Shown piece after piece: positions 1 to 9,019 of a stretch of 64,000 bases of DNA; positions within the stretch are counted from its first letter, which is position 1, and every line of letters begins with the position of its first letter. A program made the translations under genes and the position numbers. The notes under the pieces were generated by a model. It saw only the letters and a program-made list of their open reading frames with translations. It ran no database searches and had not been told where the DNA came from. Source of the DNA: CAZOZZ01 sp965262425 (lineage in GTDB: Bacteria; Acidobacteriota; Terriglobia; 20CM-2-55-15); contig OZ253536.1 in assembly GCA_965262425.1 (NCBI GenBank), forward strand, positions 5,828,001 through 5,892,000. The letters are read 5' to 3'.

Positions 1-1
1 C

Positions 2-814
2 TTCGAGGGGTTTGGCGACGGTGGCCCTGGGACGGCTGCTGCCCTGTCCAACCCCTCCGCAATCGTTTTCGACACTTCCGACAACCTGTTCATTGCCGAC
101 ACCTGGCATCACAAAATTCGCCGGGTCGATGCCGTGACGGGCATCATCAGCACGATTGCCGGAACCGGGGCCCAGAGCTTCTCTGGCGACGGCGGCGCAG
201 CCCTGACAGCCGACCTCAACGCTCCGGAAGGTCTTGCCGTGTCGCCCCAGGGCCACCTCTACGTCGCCGATAGCGGCAACTTTCGGATCCGCAAGATCGA
301 TCTGGGAACAGGAACGATCACGACGGCAGCCGGCATCGGATCGAGTGGTTTTTCCGGCGATGAGGGGCCGGCCGTCGAGGCGGCGATATCGTGGGTCCCC
401 GATATCGCGTTCGATACCGCCGGCGGCCTCATATTGATTGATACCGACCCCAACTCCCGGGTACGACGGGTGGACCTGGCAACGGGGATCATCACAACGA
501 TCGCGGGTGGCGGTACTTCGATAGACGACGGAGTCGCCGCCACCGAGGCCGAGCTGTTTCCGATCGCAGTCACTTCCGACGGACGGCTCTTTGTCTTCGA
601 CCTCCTCGACCAGGGCCTGCGGCAGGTCGGTGTGGACGGCACGATACGCACAATCGCGGGCGGCGGCGCGACTGGTTCTACCGGTGACGGTGGCCCAGCC
701 GCGTCGTCAAAGTTCGCTTACCCGAGAGGCCTGACTTTCGATGCGTCCGGCAACCTCTATGTCGCCGATACTTTCAACAACCGGATCCGCGTCATTCGCG
801 GGCCGATTCCTTAG
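2..814 (+). CDS. NHL-repeat beta-propeller protein, 3' part (5' end outside window)
   Basis: The frame is open from base 2, so the gene begins upstream of the window. The visible 270 residues consist of NHL-type repeats of about 55 residues, each with a TIAGxG..GFSGDGGPA loop followed by LYVADxxNxRIRxID strands. Such repeats form beta-propellers, usually in secreted or surface proteins that bind protein or carbohydrate. The protein ends ..RIRVIRGPIP. Its stop codon overlaps that of the convergent NHL gene on the other strand, which ends in the similar ..RIRAVRAPLP. The exact ligand cannot be told from sequence. Confidence 0.85.
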   Translation, partial: FEGFGDGGPGTAAALSNPSAIVFDTSDNLFIADTWHHKIRRVDAVTGIISTIAGTGAQSFSGDGGAALTADLNAPEGLAVSPQGHLYVADSGNFRIRKIDLGTGTITTAAGIGSSGFSGDEGPAVEAAISWVPDIAFDTAGGLILIDTDPNSRVRRVDLATGIITTIAGGGTSIDDGVAATEAELFPIAVTSDGRLFVFDLLDQGLRQVGVDGTIRTIAGGGATGSTGDGGPAASSKFAYPRGLTFDASGNLYVADTFNNRIRVIRGPIP

Positions 815-3800
815 GGTAGTGGAGCTCTGACCGCCCGGATCCGGTGGGCCTGCGTCGCGATGAACAGGTTGCCGTTCGAGTCGAGGACGACGGATCGAGG
901 AAGCCCCAGCGTGGCAGAAGTGGCGGGCCCGTTGTCTCCGGAAAACGCTCCCCGCGATCCGACCCGGCCGCTACCCACAACCGTAGAGATGAATCCCGTT
1001 TCACCGCTGACGAAGCGAACCCTGTTGTTGAGATAGTCGGCGATCCACAGGTTGCCCGCTCGGTCCACTGCGACATCCAACGGGAGATTGAGACGGGCCT
1101 CGATCGCGGGACCCTGGTCTCCGCCGAAGGCGCCGGCATTGCCGCCACTCTCGCCACTCCCGGCGACAGTCGTGATCACGCCGGTTCGTCGATCGATGCG
1201 ACGGACGCGATGATTGAAGACATCGACGACGTAGAGATTGTCATCCTGGTCGAAGGCCAGGCCGCGGGGGCGATTTAACGATGCGTCGAGGGCCGCTCCG
1301 TTATCTCCGGAAAAGCCTCTCGATCCGTTGCCGGCCAGCTTCGTGATCACACCCGTGACTCGATCGATCCGTCTCACGCTGTCGTTTTCGGTGTCGGTGA
1401 AATAGAGGTGCCCGGCGCTGTCGGAAGCGATACCCTGAGGCGAAGAGACTTCGGCACCGACGGCTTGGCCCCCATCGCCGGTGTTACCCTGCTGACCGCT
1501 ACCCGCGAGCGTTCGAATGTTCCCCGTCGTTCGAGCGACGACGCGAACACGATTGTTCCCCGAGTCGAGGATCACGATGCTTCCAGTTGCATCGATCAAA
1601 CTCCCGATCGGCTGGTTGAGCGAAGCGTCGAGGGCAGGTCCGTCATCGCCGGCATAGCCTCCTCTGCCCCGACCGAAAAGCAGGCCTTCGTCCCCCCCGC
1701 CCGCAACTGTCGCGATCGTCCTCGAACCTGCATCGATCCGACGCACGCGATGATTTTCAGTGTCGGCAACAAAAAGGTTTCCGAATGAGTCGAATACCAC
1801 GTCCGAGGGCTTGTACAGGCCGGCAGCGGTCGCCGGGCCGTCGTCCCCGATGATTCGCGCCTCGCCGTTTCCGACAAACGTGCGGACCAGATCGTCACGG
1901 GGACGCCATCGGCGGATCCTGTTGTTGAGAGTATCGGCAATGACGAGAAAACCGCCGCTCCTGGTGACGGTAACGCCGGCGGGACGGTTCAGCAACGCAT
2001 CCCCCGCGGGACCATCATCTCCTCCGAAACCAGCCTGCGTGTTGCCGACTATCGTTCGAATGACACCGGTTTCGCCGTCAATCCGGCGTATGACCTGGTT
2101 TTGGCGGTCGGCAAAGTAAATGTTCCCATTCGCATCGGTAGCGATTCCTGCAGGCCGGTTCAGGGTCGCTGCCGTTGCAGGACCCTCGTCCCCCGAGAAT
2201 CCCGTTTCTCCTGTGCCGGCGACGGTCCTGATCACGCCCGTGCCGGCCTCGACACGACGGATGCGATCATTAGCTGTGTCGGCGATGAAAATGTTGCCGG
2301 AAGCATCGACGACCAGTCCTCGAGGGGCGGCCAGGGTGGCCTCAGAGGCGGGTCCTCCGTCGCCGCCGAATGCCTGCTCGCCGGTGCCGGCGACCGTGGA
2401 GATCTTCCCGTCGGAAAGATCGATTCGACGGATGACGTTGTTCCCCCTATCGGCAACCAACAAGCGGCCCTCGGCGTCGAGGACGAGGTCGATGGGTTGA
2501 TTGAGACGGGCCTCGACGGCCAGACCCCCGTCTCCAGAAAACCCTGCCTCTCCGGTCCCTGCAACAGTCGAGATGATGCCCGTCGAAGCGCTGATCATCC
2601 GGAGGCGGTGTCCACCGAGTTCCGCGATGAAGATGTTGCCCCCCTGACCGACGAGGGCATCGGTCGGCGCATTGAGGGAAGCGGCAACGGCGGGACCACC
2701 GTCTCCGGACGATTCCCGATCACCGGTTCCCGCGATCGTCGTTACAACTCGCGTCTTCCAGTCGTACCGACGGACGCGGTGGTTGCCGCGGTCGACGATC
2801 AGGAGGCCGCCGGGAGCAAAGGCCGTCGAAACAGGCCAGGCGACAGCCGCCTGCACCCCTTTCAGCCCGTCACCGACGAAATCGCTGCCACCGGCGATTG
2901 TCGTGATGTTGCCGGGCGCAACCTCGCCGAGCGGCACGGCATCGACCCAGAGAGGCGTTTGGGCCACGCCTCCACGGTTCAGGATCGTCAACGTGCGGAT
3001 TCCGCTGGCGGCGACTGGGGCCGTGAATGTTACGCGCGTGCTTCGCTCTACCGAAGTCTCGACCAACACCCTGCCGAGGAGAACCAGCGTCCCCGGGGCG
3101 AAATTGGTTCCACGAATCGTCACGCTCTCGCCCCCGGTGTTCAAGACTCTCTGAGGCGAGATGCTCTGGATCGTCGGGGTCCCGAATTCGATGGATCGAG
3201 CCAGGCTCTGGCGATCGGACACGAGGACCTTCCCGTCGTCCGTGATGACCACGCCACGTGGCTCCAGGAAGGTATTGCGCTGAGCCAGGAGCGTCGTCCG
3301 CCCGTCAGGCAGTATCACCTGCACCTGGTTGCGGCCCGGTTCGGTCACGTAGATGTTCCCGAAAGCATCGGAAGTCACGCCGGCCGGGGCGGCAAACTGC
3401 AGAGCGCCGGCAGTCGAGTCGAGCCGGCTTTCGGAGCCGCCACCACCGGCCCGGAGTGCGGAGTTCGAGCCGAGCGAAGTCAACGTTTCAACTGAACCCG
3501 TCTCCGACACCCGGCGAATGACGCCGTTGTTCGTGTCCGTCACGAGCATTCGTACCGGTGGCGGCGGATCCCCGGTCAATTCCCGCGTCAGCTGTGCTGC
3601 GAGGGACTCGACTTCAAGTGCGATTCCGGTCGGCGTGTCGAACAGAGCCGCCGAACCACTTCCGTCGGCGAGCCCGCGGCTGCCGGCCGACCCGGCCAGG
3701 GTTTCGACCAACCCGGTCTCCAGGTTGACCCGGCGTATCGTGTGATTGCCAGAATCGGCGACCCACATGTTACCTCGACCGTCGAGTGCGATTCCCTGGG

Positions 3801-5868
3801 GACTATTGAAGGTCGCAGACCCTCCGTCGGAGCTCCCCGCAACGCCCGTTCCGGCCAGAGTTTCGACCTGCCCATCGGCGCCGGACTGGATTCGGCGGAT
3901 GGCATGGTTCGCGCTGTCGCTGACGTAGAGCGCGCCGCTGGTGCTGTTGAAGGAGAGGTAAGTGGGGCTGCTGAACTGCGACTCGGCCCGCGCCGCATTC
4001 TTCAGGCCGGGACTGTTCTGGATTCCTGCATAGACCTGCGGTGTCTGGGTCAGATTTTCGCTGATTAGCACGGTGTGGGATTGGCTGGACGCCAGATACA
4101 GGGTGCCGGCATCATCCTGAGTGACGCCCGTTGCCTCGAAGCCGGTCACTCCCGCGGCGACATCGGTGACAGTGATCGTCGCTGCCGCGATGATGCTGCC
4201 GGCCGTCATCGTCAACGTGGAGAAACCGGATTTCAGACCCTGGATATTGCCGGTTGCATCCACGCTCGCGATATCGGGGCTGATGCTGCTGAAACCGACG
4301 GCGAAATCATCCCTGGAGGTCCCGACGCTGTCGATGACCAGGACTCGGAGGCGCAGCGCCACACCGAGATTGACGTTCACCTCTTCGCTCGGCTCGTTCG
4401 ATGAACTGTCGCGGAGGGTGAGGCTTGCAACAGAATCAGTATTGCCCGGAAAGAAGCGCCGGGCCTCACCGGCGGTGAAAGTGTAGGGAAACTGGCTGCC
4501 TTCTTCGCCGGCCAGGGGAACCAGCATCAGCGAACCGTCGGACTGGAAGAACTGAAGCTGGCCGGCCGCCGGGTTCGACGAATCCGCATGAAGGAAAATG
4601 AATCTCGTGGAAAAGCCGCCGCCGATCGCGATATGGGGAAAGACGATCGAGGTGGACGACGGCGGTGCCGCCGCGTCGGCTACCGGTAGCGTCGTCAGGA
4701 CCAGATCCCCGAGCGAGTTGGTGGTGAGCTTCAGCGTTACCGCGGCAATCGGTTCGTTGGTCCGGACCTCGATCTGACCGGTAAACCCCAGCGTGACGCT
4801 CGAGAACAACTCTGTTGCAAGGATGGCGAAATGACCGCCGGCCGGTAGTGTCCGGGTCGTTTCTTCCTGGGACTCCCCATAGCGATCGAGGAGAGCCAGG
4901 GTCACCTCCTGCTCCGCGGCCCCGGGGTTTGCCAGAGCCAGCCCGGTCTGTGTCCCGACGGTATCGACGAAGACCCTGGCCTTCGTGGTCAGCGGTGTTG
5001 CGGCCACGGCCGCTTCGGTGATCAACTGCGTGCCCTGCTTGAGCTGAAACACTGCCGTCCCCGCCGGAGCCGCCTGACCGACGTCTGGAACAACGACGGC
5101 ATAGCCTACGCTGAGCGCAGTCGGATGCCCGAGTTCGAGGAGGGTGACACCGGCGGGTGGCAGCTGATAGGCGAAACTGGAAACGTCCTCGGCGCCCAGA
5201 CGCAAGATCAACGGTGATCCGTCGGATTGCGTCAACCCGACAGTGCCGGAGATTGGATTGTCGGTCTTGTTGACGAGGATGAGCTGGGTCGTGTAGCCCT
5301 GCCCCGCGGCCAGGTGAGGGAAGGTCACCGAATCACTACCAGCGGCGGTCGTCAGGTCGACGACCGGAAAAGTCGCATACAGCGGCTCTCCGCGGCTGTT
5401 GATACTCTGTCGTAAGGTGAGCGGCGCCAGGGCCTGATCGCTGGTGAAGGTCAGACTGCCGAGCAGGCCCACAGGCATCCCGGAAAACAATTCCGCAACG
5501 AACAATGCGAGGTGTTGTCCCGGCCCGAGATCTCGACTCTCTGTCCCCACCTGATTCCCGGTGGCGTCGCGAAGGACAAACTGGATACTCGCCGTCTGGT
5601 TCGAAGGATTGACCAGAGCCAGAGCTGTCTGCGTTGCTACTTCGTCGACAAGAATGCGGCCCGACAGAATGGGCGCTGTCGCAGGCACACCGGCCTGGCT
5701 GACGAGAACGCCGCTACTGTTTGAGAAGGTAAACAGGGCGGAGCTTGCGGGCACGCCCGTCCCTCCCGTGGCCGAAACCAGCGTGTAGCCAACCTGGATC
5801 GTTCCCTGGGAGTAAACGGGCATCGAGCCCGACAACAACGCACAAAGCGCGAGCAGCCTAAACTTCAT
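811..5868 (-). CDS. Large secreted NHL-repeat protein with Ig-like and IPT/TIG domains
   Basis: A 1685-residue exported protein. The ATG at 5868 is chosen because it opens a clean signal peptide (MKFRLLALCALLSGSMPVYSQ); the frame stays open upstream but that sequence looks non-coding. After two related ~220-residue domains (motif VDxVxTQTxLALxNP) comes a Big_2-like Ig domain near residue 510-565. A first block of NHL repeats covers about 560-890, an IPT/TIG domain about 896-980, and twelve NHL repeats run to the C-terminus. This fits a surface or secreted adhesion or binding protein. No enzymatic motif is visible. The NHL loops (GTGExGFSGDGGPA) match those of the convergent gene downstream, suggesting duplication and inversion. 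Confidence 0.88.
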   Translation of the reverse strand: MKFRLLALCALLSGSMPVYSQGTIQVGYTLVSATGGTGVPASSALFTFSNSSGVLVSQAGVPATAPILSGRILVDEVATQTALALVNPSNQTASIQFVLRDATGNQVGTESRDLGPGQHLALFVAELFSGMPVGLLGSLTFTSDQALAPLTLRQSINSRGEPLYATFPVVDLTTAAGSDSVTFPHLAAGQGYTTQLILVNKTDNPISGTVGLTQSDGSPLILRLGAEDVSSFAYQLPPAGVTLLELGHPTALSVGYAVVVPDVGQAAPAGTAVFQLKQGTQLITEAAVAATPLTTKARVFVDTVGTQTGLALANPGAAEQEVTLALLDRYGESQEETTRTLPAGGHFAILATELFSSVTLGFTGQIEVRTNEPIAAVTLKLTTNSLGDLVLTTLPVADAAAPPSSTSIVFPHIAIGGGFSTRFIFLHADSSNPAAGQLQFFQSDGSLMLVPLAGEEGSQFPYTFTAGEARRFFPGNTDSVASLTLRDSSSNEPSEEVNVNLGVALRLRVLVIDSVGTSRDDFAVGFSSISPDIASVDATGNIQGLKSGFSTLTMTAGSIIAAATITVTDVAAGVTGFEATGVTQDDAGTLYLASSQSHTVLISENLTQTPQVYAGIQNSPGLKNAARAESQFSSPTYLSFNSTSGALYVSDSANHAIRRIQSGADGQVETLAGTGVAGSSDGGSATFNSPQGIALDGRGNMWVADSGNHTIRRVNLETGLVETLAGSAGSRGLADGSGSAALFDTPTGIALEVESLAAQLTRELTGDPPPPVRMLVTDTNNGVIRRVSETGSVETLTSLGSNSALRAGGGGSESRLDSTAGALQFAAPAGVTSDAFGNIYVTEPGRNQVQVILPDGRTTLLAQRNTFLEPRGVVITDDGKVLVSDRQSLARSIEFGTPTIQSISPQRVLNTGGESVTIRGTNFAPGTLVLLGRVLVETSVERSTRVTFTAPVAASGIRTLTILNRGGVAQTPLWVDAVPLGEVAPGNITTIAGGSDFVGDGLKGVQAAVAWPVSTAFAPGGLLIVDRGNHRVRRYDWKTRVVTTIAGTGDRESSGDGGPAVAASLNAPTDALVGQGGNIFIAELGGHRLRMISASTGIISTVAGTGEAGFSGDGGLAVEARLNQPIDLVLDAEGRLLVADRGNNVIRRIDLSDGKISTVAGTGEQAFGGDGGPASEATLAAPRGLVVDASGNIFIADTANDRIRRVEAGTGVIRTVAGTGETGFSGDEGPATAATLNRPAGIATDANGNIYFADRQNQVIRRIDGETGVIRTIVGNTQAGFGGDDGPAGDALLNRPAGVTVTRSGGFLVIADTLNNRIRRWRPRDDLVRTFVGNGEARIIGDDGPATAAGLYKPSDVVFDSFGNLFVADTENHRVRRIDAGSRTIATVAGGGDEGLLFGRGRGGYAGDDGPALDASLNQPIGSLIDATGSIVILDSGNNRVRVVARTTGNIRTLAGSGQQGNTGDGGQAVGAEVSSPQGIASDSAGHLYFTDTENDSVRRIDRVTGVITKLAGNGSRGFSGDNGAALDASLNRPRGLAFDQDDNLYVVDVFNHRVRRIDRRTGVITTVAGSGESGGNAGAFGGDQGPAIEARLNLPLDVAVDRAGNLWIADYLNNRVRFVSGETGFISTVVGSGRVGSRGAFSGDNGPATSATLGLPRSVVLDSNGNLFIATQAHRIRAVRAPLP

Positions 5869-5932
5869 CGACACGACTGGTAACGTCTGCGCCACAGATT
5901 TCCTGTAGAGCGGCGGATTTCCACACAACCGC

Positions 5933-5961
5933 ACGATACGCCCAGAGTCCGCAATTGTAAA
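5933..5961 (-). promoter_or_regulatory. Candidate sigma70-type promoter for the large NHL gene
   Basis: Read on the minus strand, TTTACA (5956-5961) and TATCGT (5933-5938) are separated by 17 bases, about 65 bases upstream of the ATG at 5868. The spacing is ideal but the -10 box is poor, so this is tentative. Confidence 0.35.
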
Positions 5962-6021
5962 TTTGGTTGTGGGTGTAAATGCCTCACGCCACATCCAACC
6001 GCTTTCCAACCGCCTTCGACA

Positions 6022-6050
6022 TTGACCCCAACTCCTTCCTACCGTAACAT
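6022..6050 (+). promoter_or_regulatory. Sigma70-type promoter of kinase gene at 6101
   Basis: TTGACC (6022-6027), a 17-base spacer and TAACAT (6045-6050) precede the kinase gene. The same layout and spacer composition (CCAAC.CC.TCCT.CCG, then TTTACGCA after the -10) occurs upstream of the kinase gene at 33681. The similarity extends beyond the hexamers, which supports a real conserved promoter. Confidence 0.6.
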
Positions 6051-6100
6051 TTACGCAGTTTACCAACATGGGTGATAGACCGTCTGAGGCAACCGAGGCT

Positions 6101-8779
6101 ATGGCTTTGAAGTCAGGTACCGAACTCGGCAATTACGAGATTCTCTCCCTGCTCGGTAAGGGTGGCATGGGTGAGGTTTGGCGCGCGCGCGATCAGAAGC
6201 TCGGACGCGAAGTCGCCATCAAGACCCTTCCCGAAGAGTTCGCCAAAGACGAAGAACGTCTAGCCCGGTTTGAACGTGAAGCCAAACTGCTGGCGTCGTT
6301 GAACCACCCGAACATCGCCACGATCCACGGTCTCGAAGAACACAACGGTACACGCTTCCTGGTTCTGGAACTCGTTGAAGGCGACACACTCCGGGATCGG
6401 CTCGCTCGTGGTCCTATCCCGGTCCAGGAATCCCTCCGACTCGCCCTCCAGATCGCCGAAGCGCTCGAAGCCGCTCACGAGAAGGGCGTTATCCATCGTG
6501 ATCTGAAACCCGCCAACATCAAGGTCACCCCCGATGGCAAGATCAAGGTGCTGGACTTCGGACTGGCGAAGGCCGTCGTGACCGACACCGCCCGCGAGGA
6601 AGCGGTGACACAGACGCTCACCACTGTGGGCGAGACCCGTGATGGAGTACTGCTGGGGACTCCGGCCTACATGAGTCCCGAGCAGGCCCGCCGCCAGGCG
6701 GTCGATCATCGATCGGATGTCTGGACGTTCGGCAGCGTCCTTTTCGAGATACTGACTGGATCCACCCTCTTCGAGGGTCCAACCGTGGCAGACACGATCA
6801 CCGGAATCCTCAGTCGTGAACCCGATCTTACCCAACTTCCCCTCAACATTCATCCGGGTGTACGGCAACTCGTCCGCCTCTGCCTGAGCAAGAACCCGAA
6901 GGGCCGATGGCAGGCAATGGGCGACGTGCGTCTTGAAATTCAGGAGGTCCTCCGAGACCCCGACGCGCTGACGATTCAACCTGTCCGGGCAGCCCGCCCC
7001 GGCGCCCGAGGTGTCACGGCCTACGCGCTAGCCGGCGTCGTACTGGCATTTGTTGCGGCGGCTGTCGGATGGTACGCGAGGCCTCAGCCGCCGCAGGCCG
7101 CCGGTCCGGTCATTCGGTTCGATTACGAACTTCCGGAAGGCCAGGTTCTGGATCCGAACCTGCGTCATCCGCTCGTCGCCGTTTCCCCCAACGGTGAGCG
7201 GATCGTGTATGTCGCCAATTCACAGCTGTACCTCTGGACCCTGGAACAGGGCGCCGCCACCCCGGTGTCGGGCATTGTCGACGGTCCGGTCGATCCGGCC
7301 ATTTCCCCCGATGGCATGTGGATCGGATACTTTTCCAGGGTTGATGGCCAAATCAAGAAAGTGTCCGTGGACGGTGGCGCGCCCTTCCCGCTGGCCGACG
7401 TGGCCCCTCCCTACATGGGGGCAAGCTGGAACGTCGAGGACACGATCGTCTACGCCGATCGCCAGGGCGTCCTGCGTGTGTCGGCCGCCGGCGGGGATCC
7501 GCAGCTGATCGTTCCGGCGCAGCGGGGCGAAACGCTGAGCGCTCCCTGGCTCTTGCCAGACCGCGAATCGATGCTGTTGACGGTGGAAACGTTTCCCAGT
7601 TCGGCGAACTCCGGGATCGTTGTCCTCTCACTCGAATCCGGGGATCGGAAGCTGCTTGTTCAGGCCGGCCTGGACGGACGTTACCTGCCTACCGGGTACA
7701 TGGTCTATACGGCCGGAGATGTTGTCTACGCTGCTCGATTCAATCTCGCAACGCAGGAACTGGGAGCCCGCGCGGTTGCGGTGATGGAGGACGTCCTGAA
7801 CACGGGCAGAGCCAGCTACTCGATCGGTCACGGCGGAACGCTTGCCTATCTGCCCGGTGAAACCACCGGCTATAGCGGAGTCGTGAGCTGGTTGGGCGGG
7901 GAAGGAGGAGAGGTTACGGCCCTGATCGAAGAGAGCCGGTCCTATCGTTACGTTCGTCTTTCTCCCGCCGGTGACCGCCTGGCGGCTCTGATTCGAGATG
8001 AGAATGGCGTCTCCAACGTCTGGATCCACGATGTCGGAAGCGGCACACCGCTGCAGTTGACGGACGACGCCCGGCCGAAGGGTTCGCTGGCATGGTCGCC
8101 CGATGGGGAACGGGTCACCTATTCCAGCGACGAGCACATCTACCTCCAGAGGACTGATGGAACCGAGCCGGCGGAGCTCTTGTGGACGCACGACGAAGCG
8201 GTGGGTGGGATGAACTGGTCGACGGATGGAAATCATCTTGCTTTCGATACGGCGACCAGTCTGTTGACCGAGACCGGAGACATCTGGGTCTTTTCGCCGG
8301 ATGCGGGTACGGCACTGCGTTTTACCGAGACCGACGACGTGGAAGCGGCGCCCGCGTTCTCCCCGGACGGACGATGGATTTCCTATGTCCGCCGCGACAC
8401 TGGAGGAAACCGGGTCTGGGTCGCCCCGCATCCCGGTCCGGGGCCCGGGCGCCAGATCTCCACCGTCAGCGGAGGGGTGCAGGGCGGCTGGTCCGCGTGG
8501 TCCGAGGACGGGCAGGCACTGTACTACCGCGGCATCGGACCCAATTTCGAAAAAATCATGACCGTCTCGGTAGAAACCGGCGTCGACTTCACCAGAAGAG
8601 AGCCGCAGGTACTTTTCGATCTGCCTTCCTCGTCCACCGTGTGGGATCTTCACCCTGACGGTGAACAGTTTCTTGTCCTTCGGAACATCGCTATCAGGGG
8701 AATCGACCGGCAGAACGCCCGAATCAACGTCGTCGTGAACTGGTTCCAGGAGCTGAAAGAACGGGTGCCCGTGCGATGA
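6101..8779 (+). CDS. Membrane Ser/Thr protein kinase with extracytoplasmic TolB/WD40-like propeller
   Basis: A receptor-like bacterial Ser/Thr kinase of 892 residues. The kinase domain occupies roughly residues 10-280. It has the glycine loop GKGGMGEV (~19-26), the ATP-binding lysine in VAIK (~41), the catalytic loop HRDLKPANI (~131-139), the DFG motif (~152) and AYMSPEQ. A single membrane helix (YALAGVVLAFVAAAVGWYA, ~307-325) leads into a C-terminal propeller with repeated AxSPDGxxVxYxS strands typical of TolB/PD40 domains. The ATG at 6101 is preferred because family members start MALxxGTxLGxYEIL. An upstream in-frame ATG at 6068 is possible. All catalytic residues are present, so it is probably active. 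Substrates are unknown. Confidence 0.9.
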   Translation: MALKSGTELGNYEILSLLGKGGMGEVWRARDQKLGREVAIKTLPEEFAKDEERLARFEREAKLLASLNHPNIATIHGLEEHNGTRFLVLELVEGDTLRDRLARGPIPVQESLRLALQIAEALEAAHEKGVIHRDLKPANIKVTPDGKIKVLDFGLAKAVVTDTAREEAVTQTLTTVGETRDGVLLGTPAYMSPEQARRQAVDHRSDVWTFGSVLFEILTGSTLFEGPTVADTITGILSREPDLTQLPLNIHPGVRQLVRLCLSKNPKGRWQAMGDVRLEIQEVLRDPDALTIQPVRAARPGARGVTAYALAGVVLAFVAAAVGWYARPQPPQAAGPVIRFDYELPEGQVLDPNLRHPLVAVSPNGERIVYVANSQLYLWTLEQGAATPVSGIVDGPVDPAISPDGMWIGYFSRVDGQIKKVSVDGGAPFPLADVAPPYMGASWNVEDTIVYADRQGVLRVSAAGGDPQLIVPAQRGETLSAPWLLPDRESMLLTVETFPSSANSGIVVLSLESGDRKLLVQAGLDGRYLPTGYMVYTAGDVVYAARFNLATQELGARAVAVMEDVLNTGRASYSIGHGGTLAYLPGETTGYSGVVSWLGGEGGEVTALIEESRSYRYVRLSPAGDRLAALIRDENGVSNVWIHDVGSGTPLQLTDDARPKGSLAWSPDGERVTYSSDEHIYLQRTDGTEPAELLWTHDEAVGGMNWSTDGNHLAFDTATSLLTETGDIWVFSPDAGTALRFTETDDVEAAPAFSPDGRWISYVRRDTGGNRVWVAPHPGPGPGRQISTVSGGVQGGWSAWSEDGQALYYRGIGPNFEKIMTVSVETGVDFTRREPQVLFDLPSSSTVWDLHPDGEQFLVLRNIAIRGIDRQNARINVVVNWFQELKERVPVR

Positions 8780-8841
8780 TCCAATCACGTTGCTTCCTAC
8801 GACATTTATGAGATTCTCTGACGAATCTGCTTGAACATGAT

Positions 8842-8878
8842 CGCGCGCGGACGCGGAGCCGACCGGGGCCCGCGCGCG
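8842..8878. terminator. GC-rich hairpin between convergent genes
   Basis: A perfect 9-bp stem (CGCGCGCGG / CCGCGCGCG) with a 19-base loop lies between two convergent genes. There is no T-run on either side, so a bidirectional termination role is only suggested by position. Confidence 0.3.
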
Positions 8879-9019
8879 CCAGTAGAAGATAGAAGCTTTT
8901 CGGTCTATCGGCGATTTTTCGTTTTGATTTCCTCCGTGCTCCCTCGCGCAACTTCACATAACATCCCATCGGCGACATTTCTACCGTGCCTGTTATACCG
9001 CGAACCAAGCTTGTTTTAC

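Noticed and set aside
1000..2900. Regular ~165-bp repeats resembling a tandem array or CRISPR
   Set aside because: The period equals the NHL protein repeat and the units diverge as coding sequence; there are no identical repeats with unique spacers.
2101..3495. 464-codon frame antisense to the large NHL gene
   Set aside because: It mirrors the periodic NHL repeats; composition is that of a shadow frame.
7628..8788. 386-codon frame antisense to the kinase propeller
   Set aside because: No recognisable domain; the sense strand encodes repeated propeller blades.
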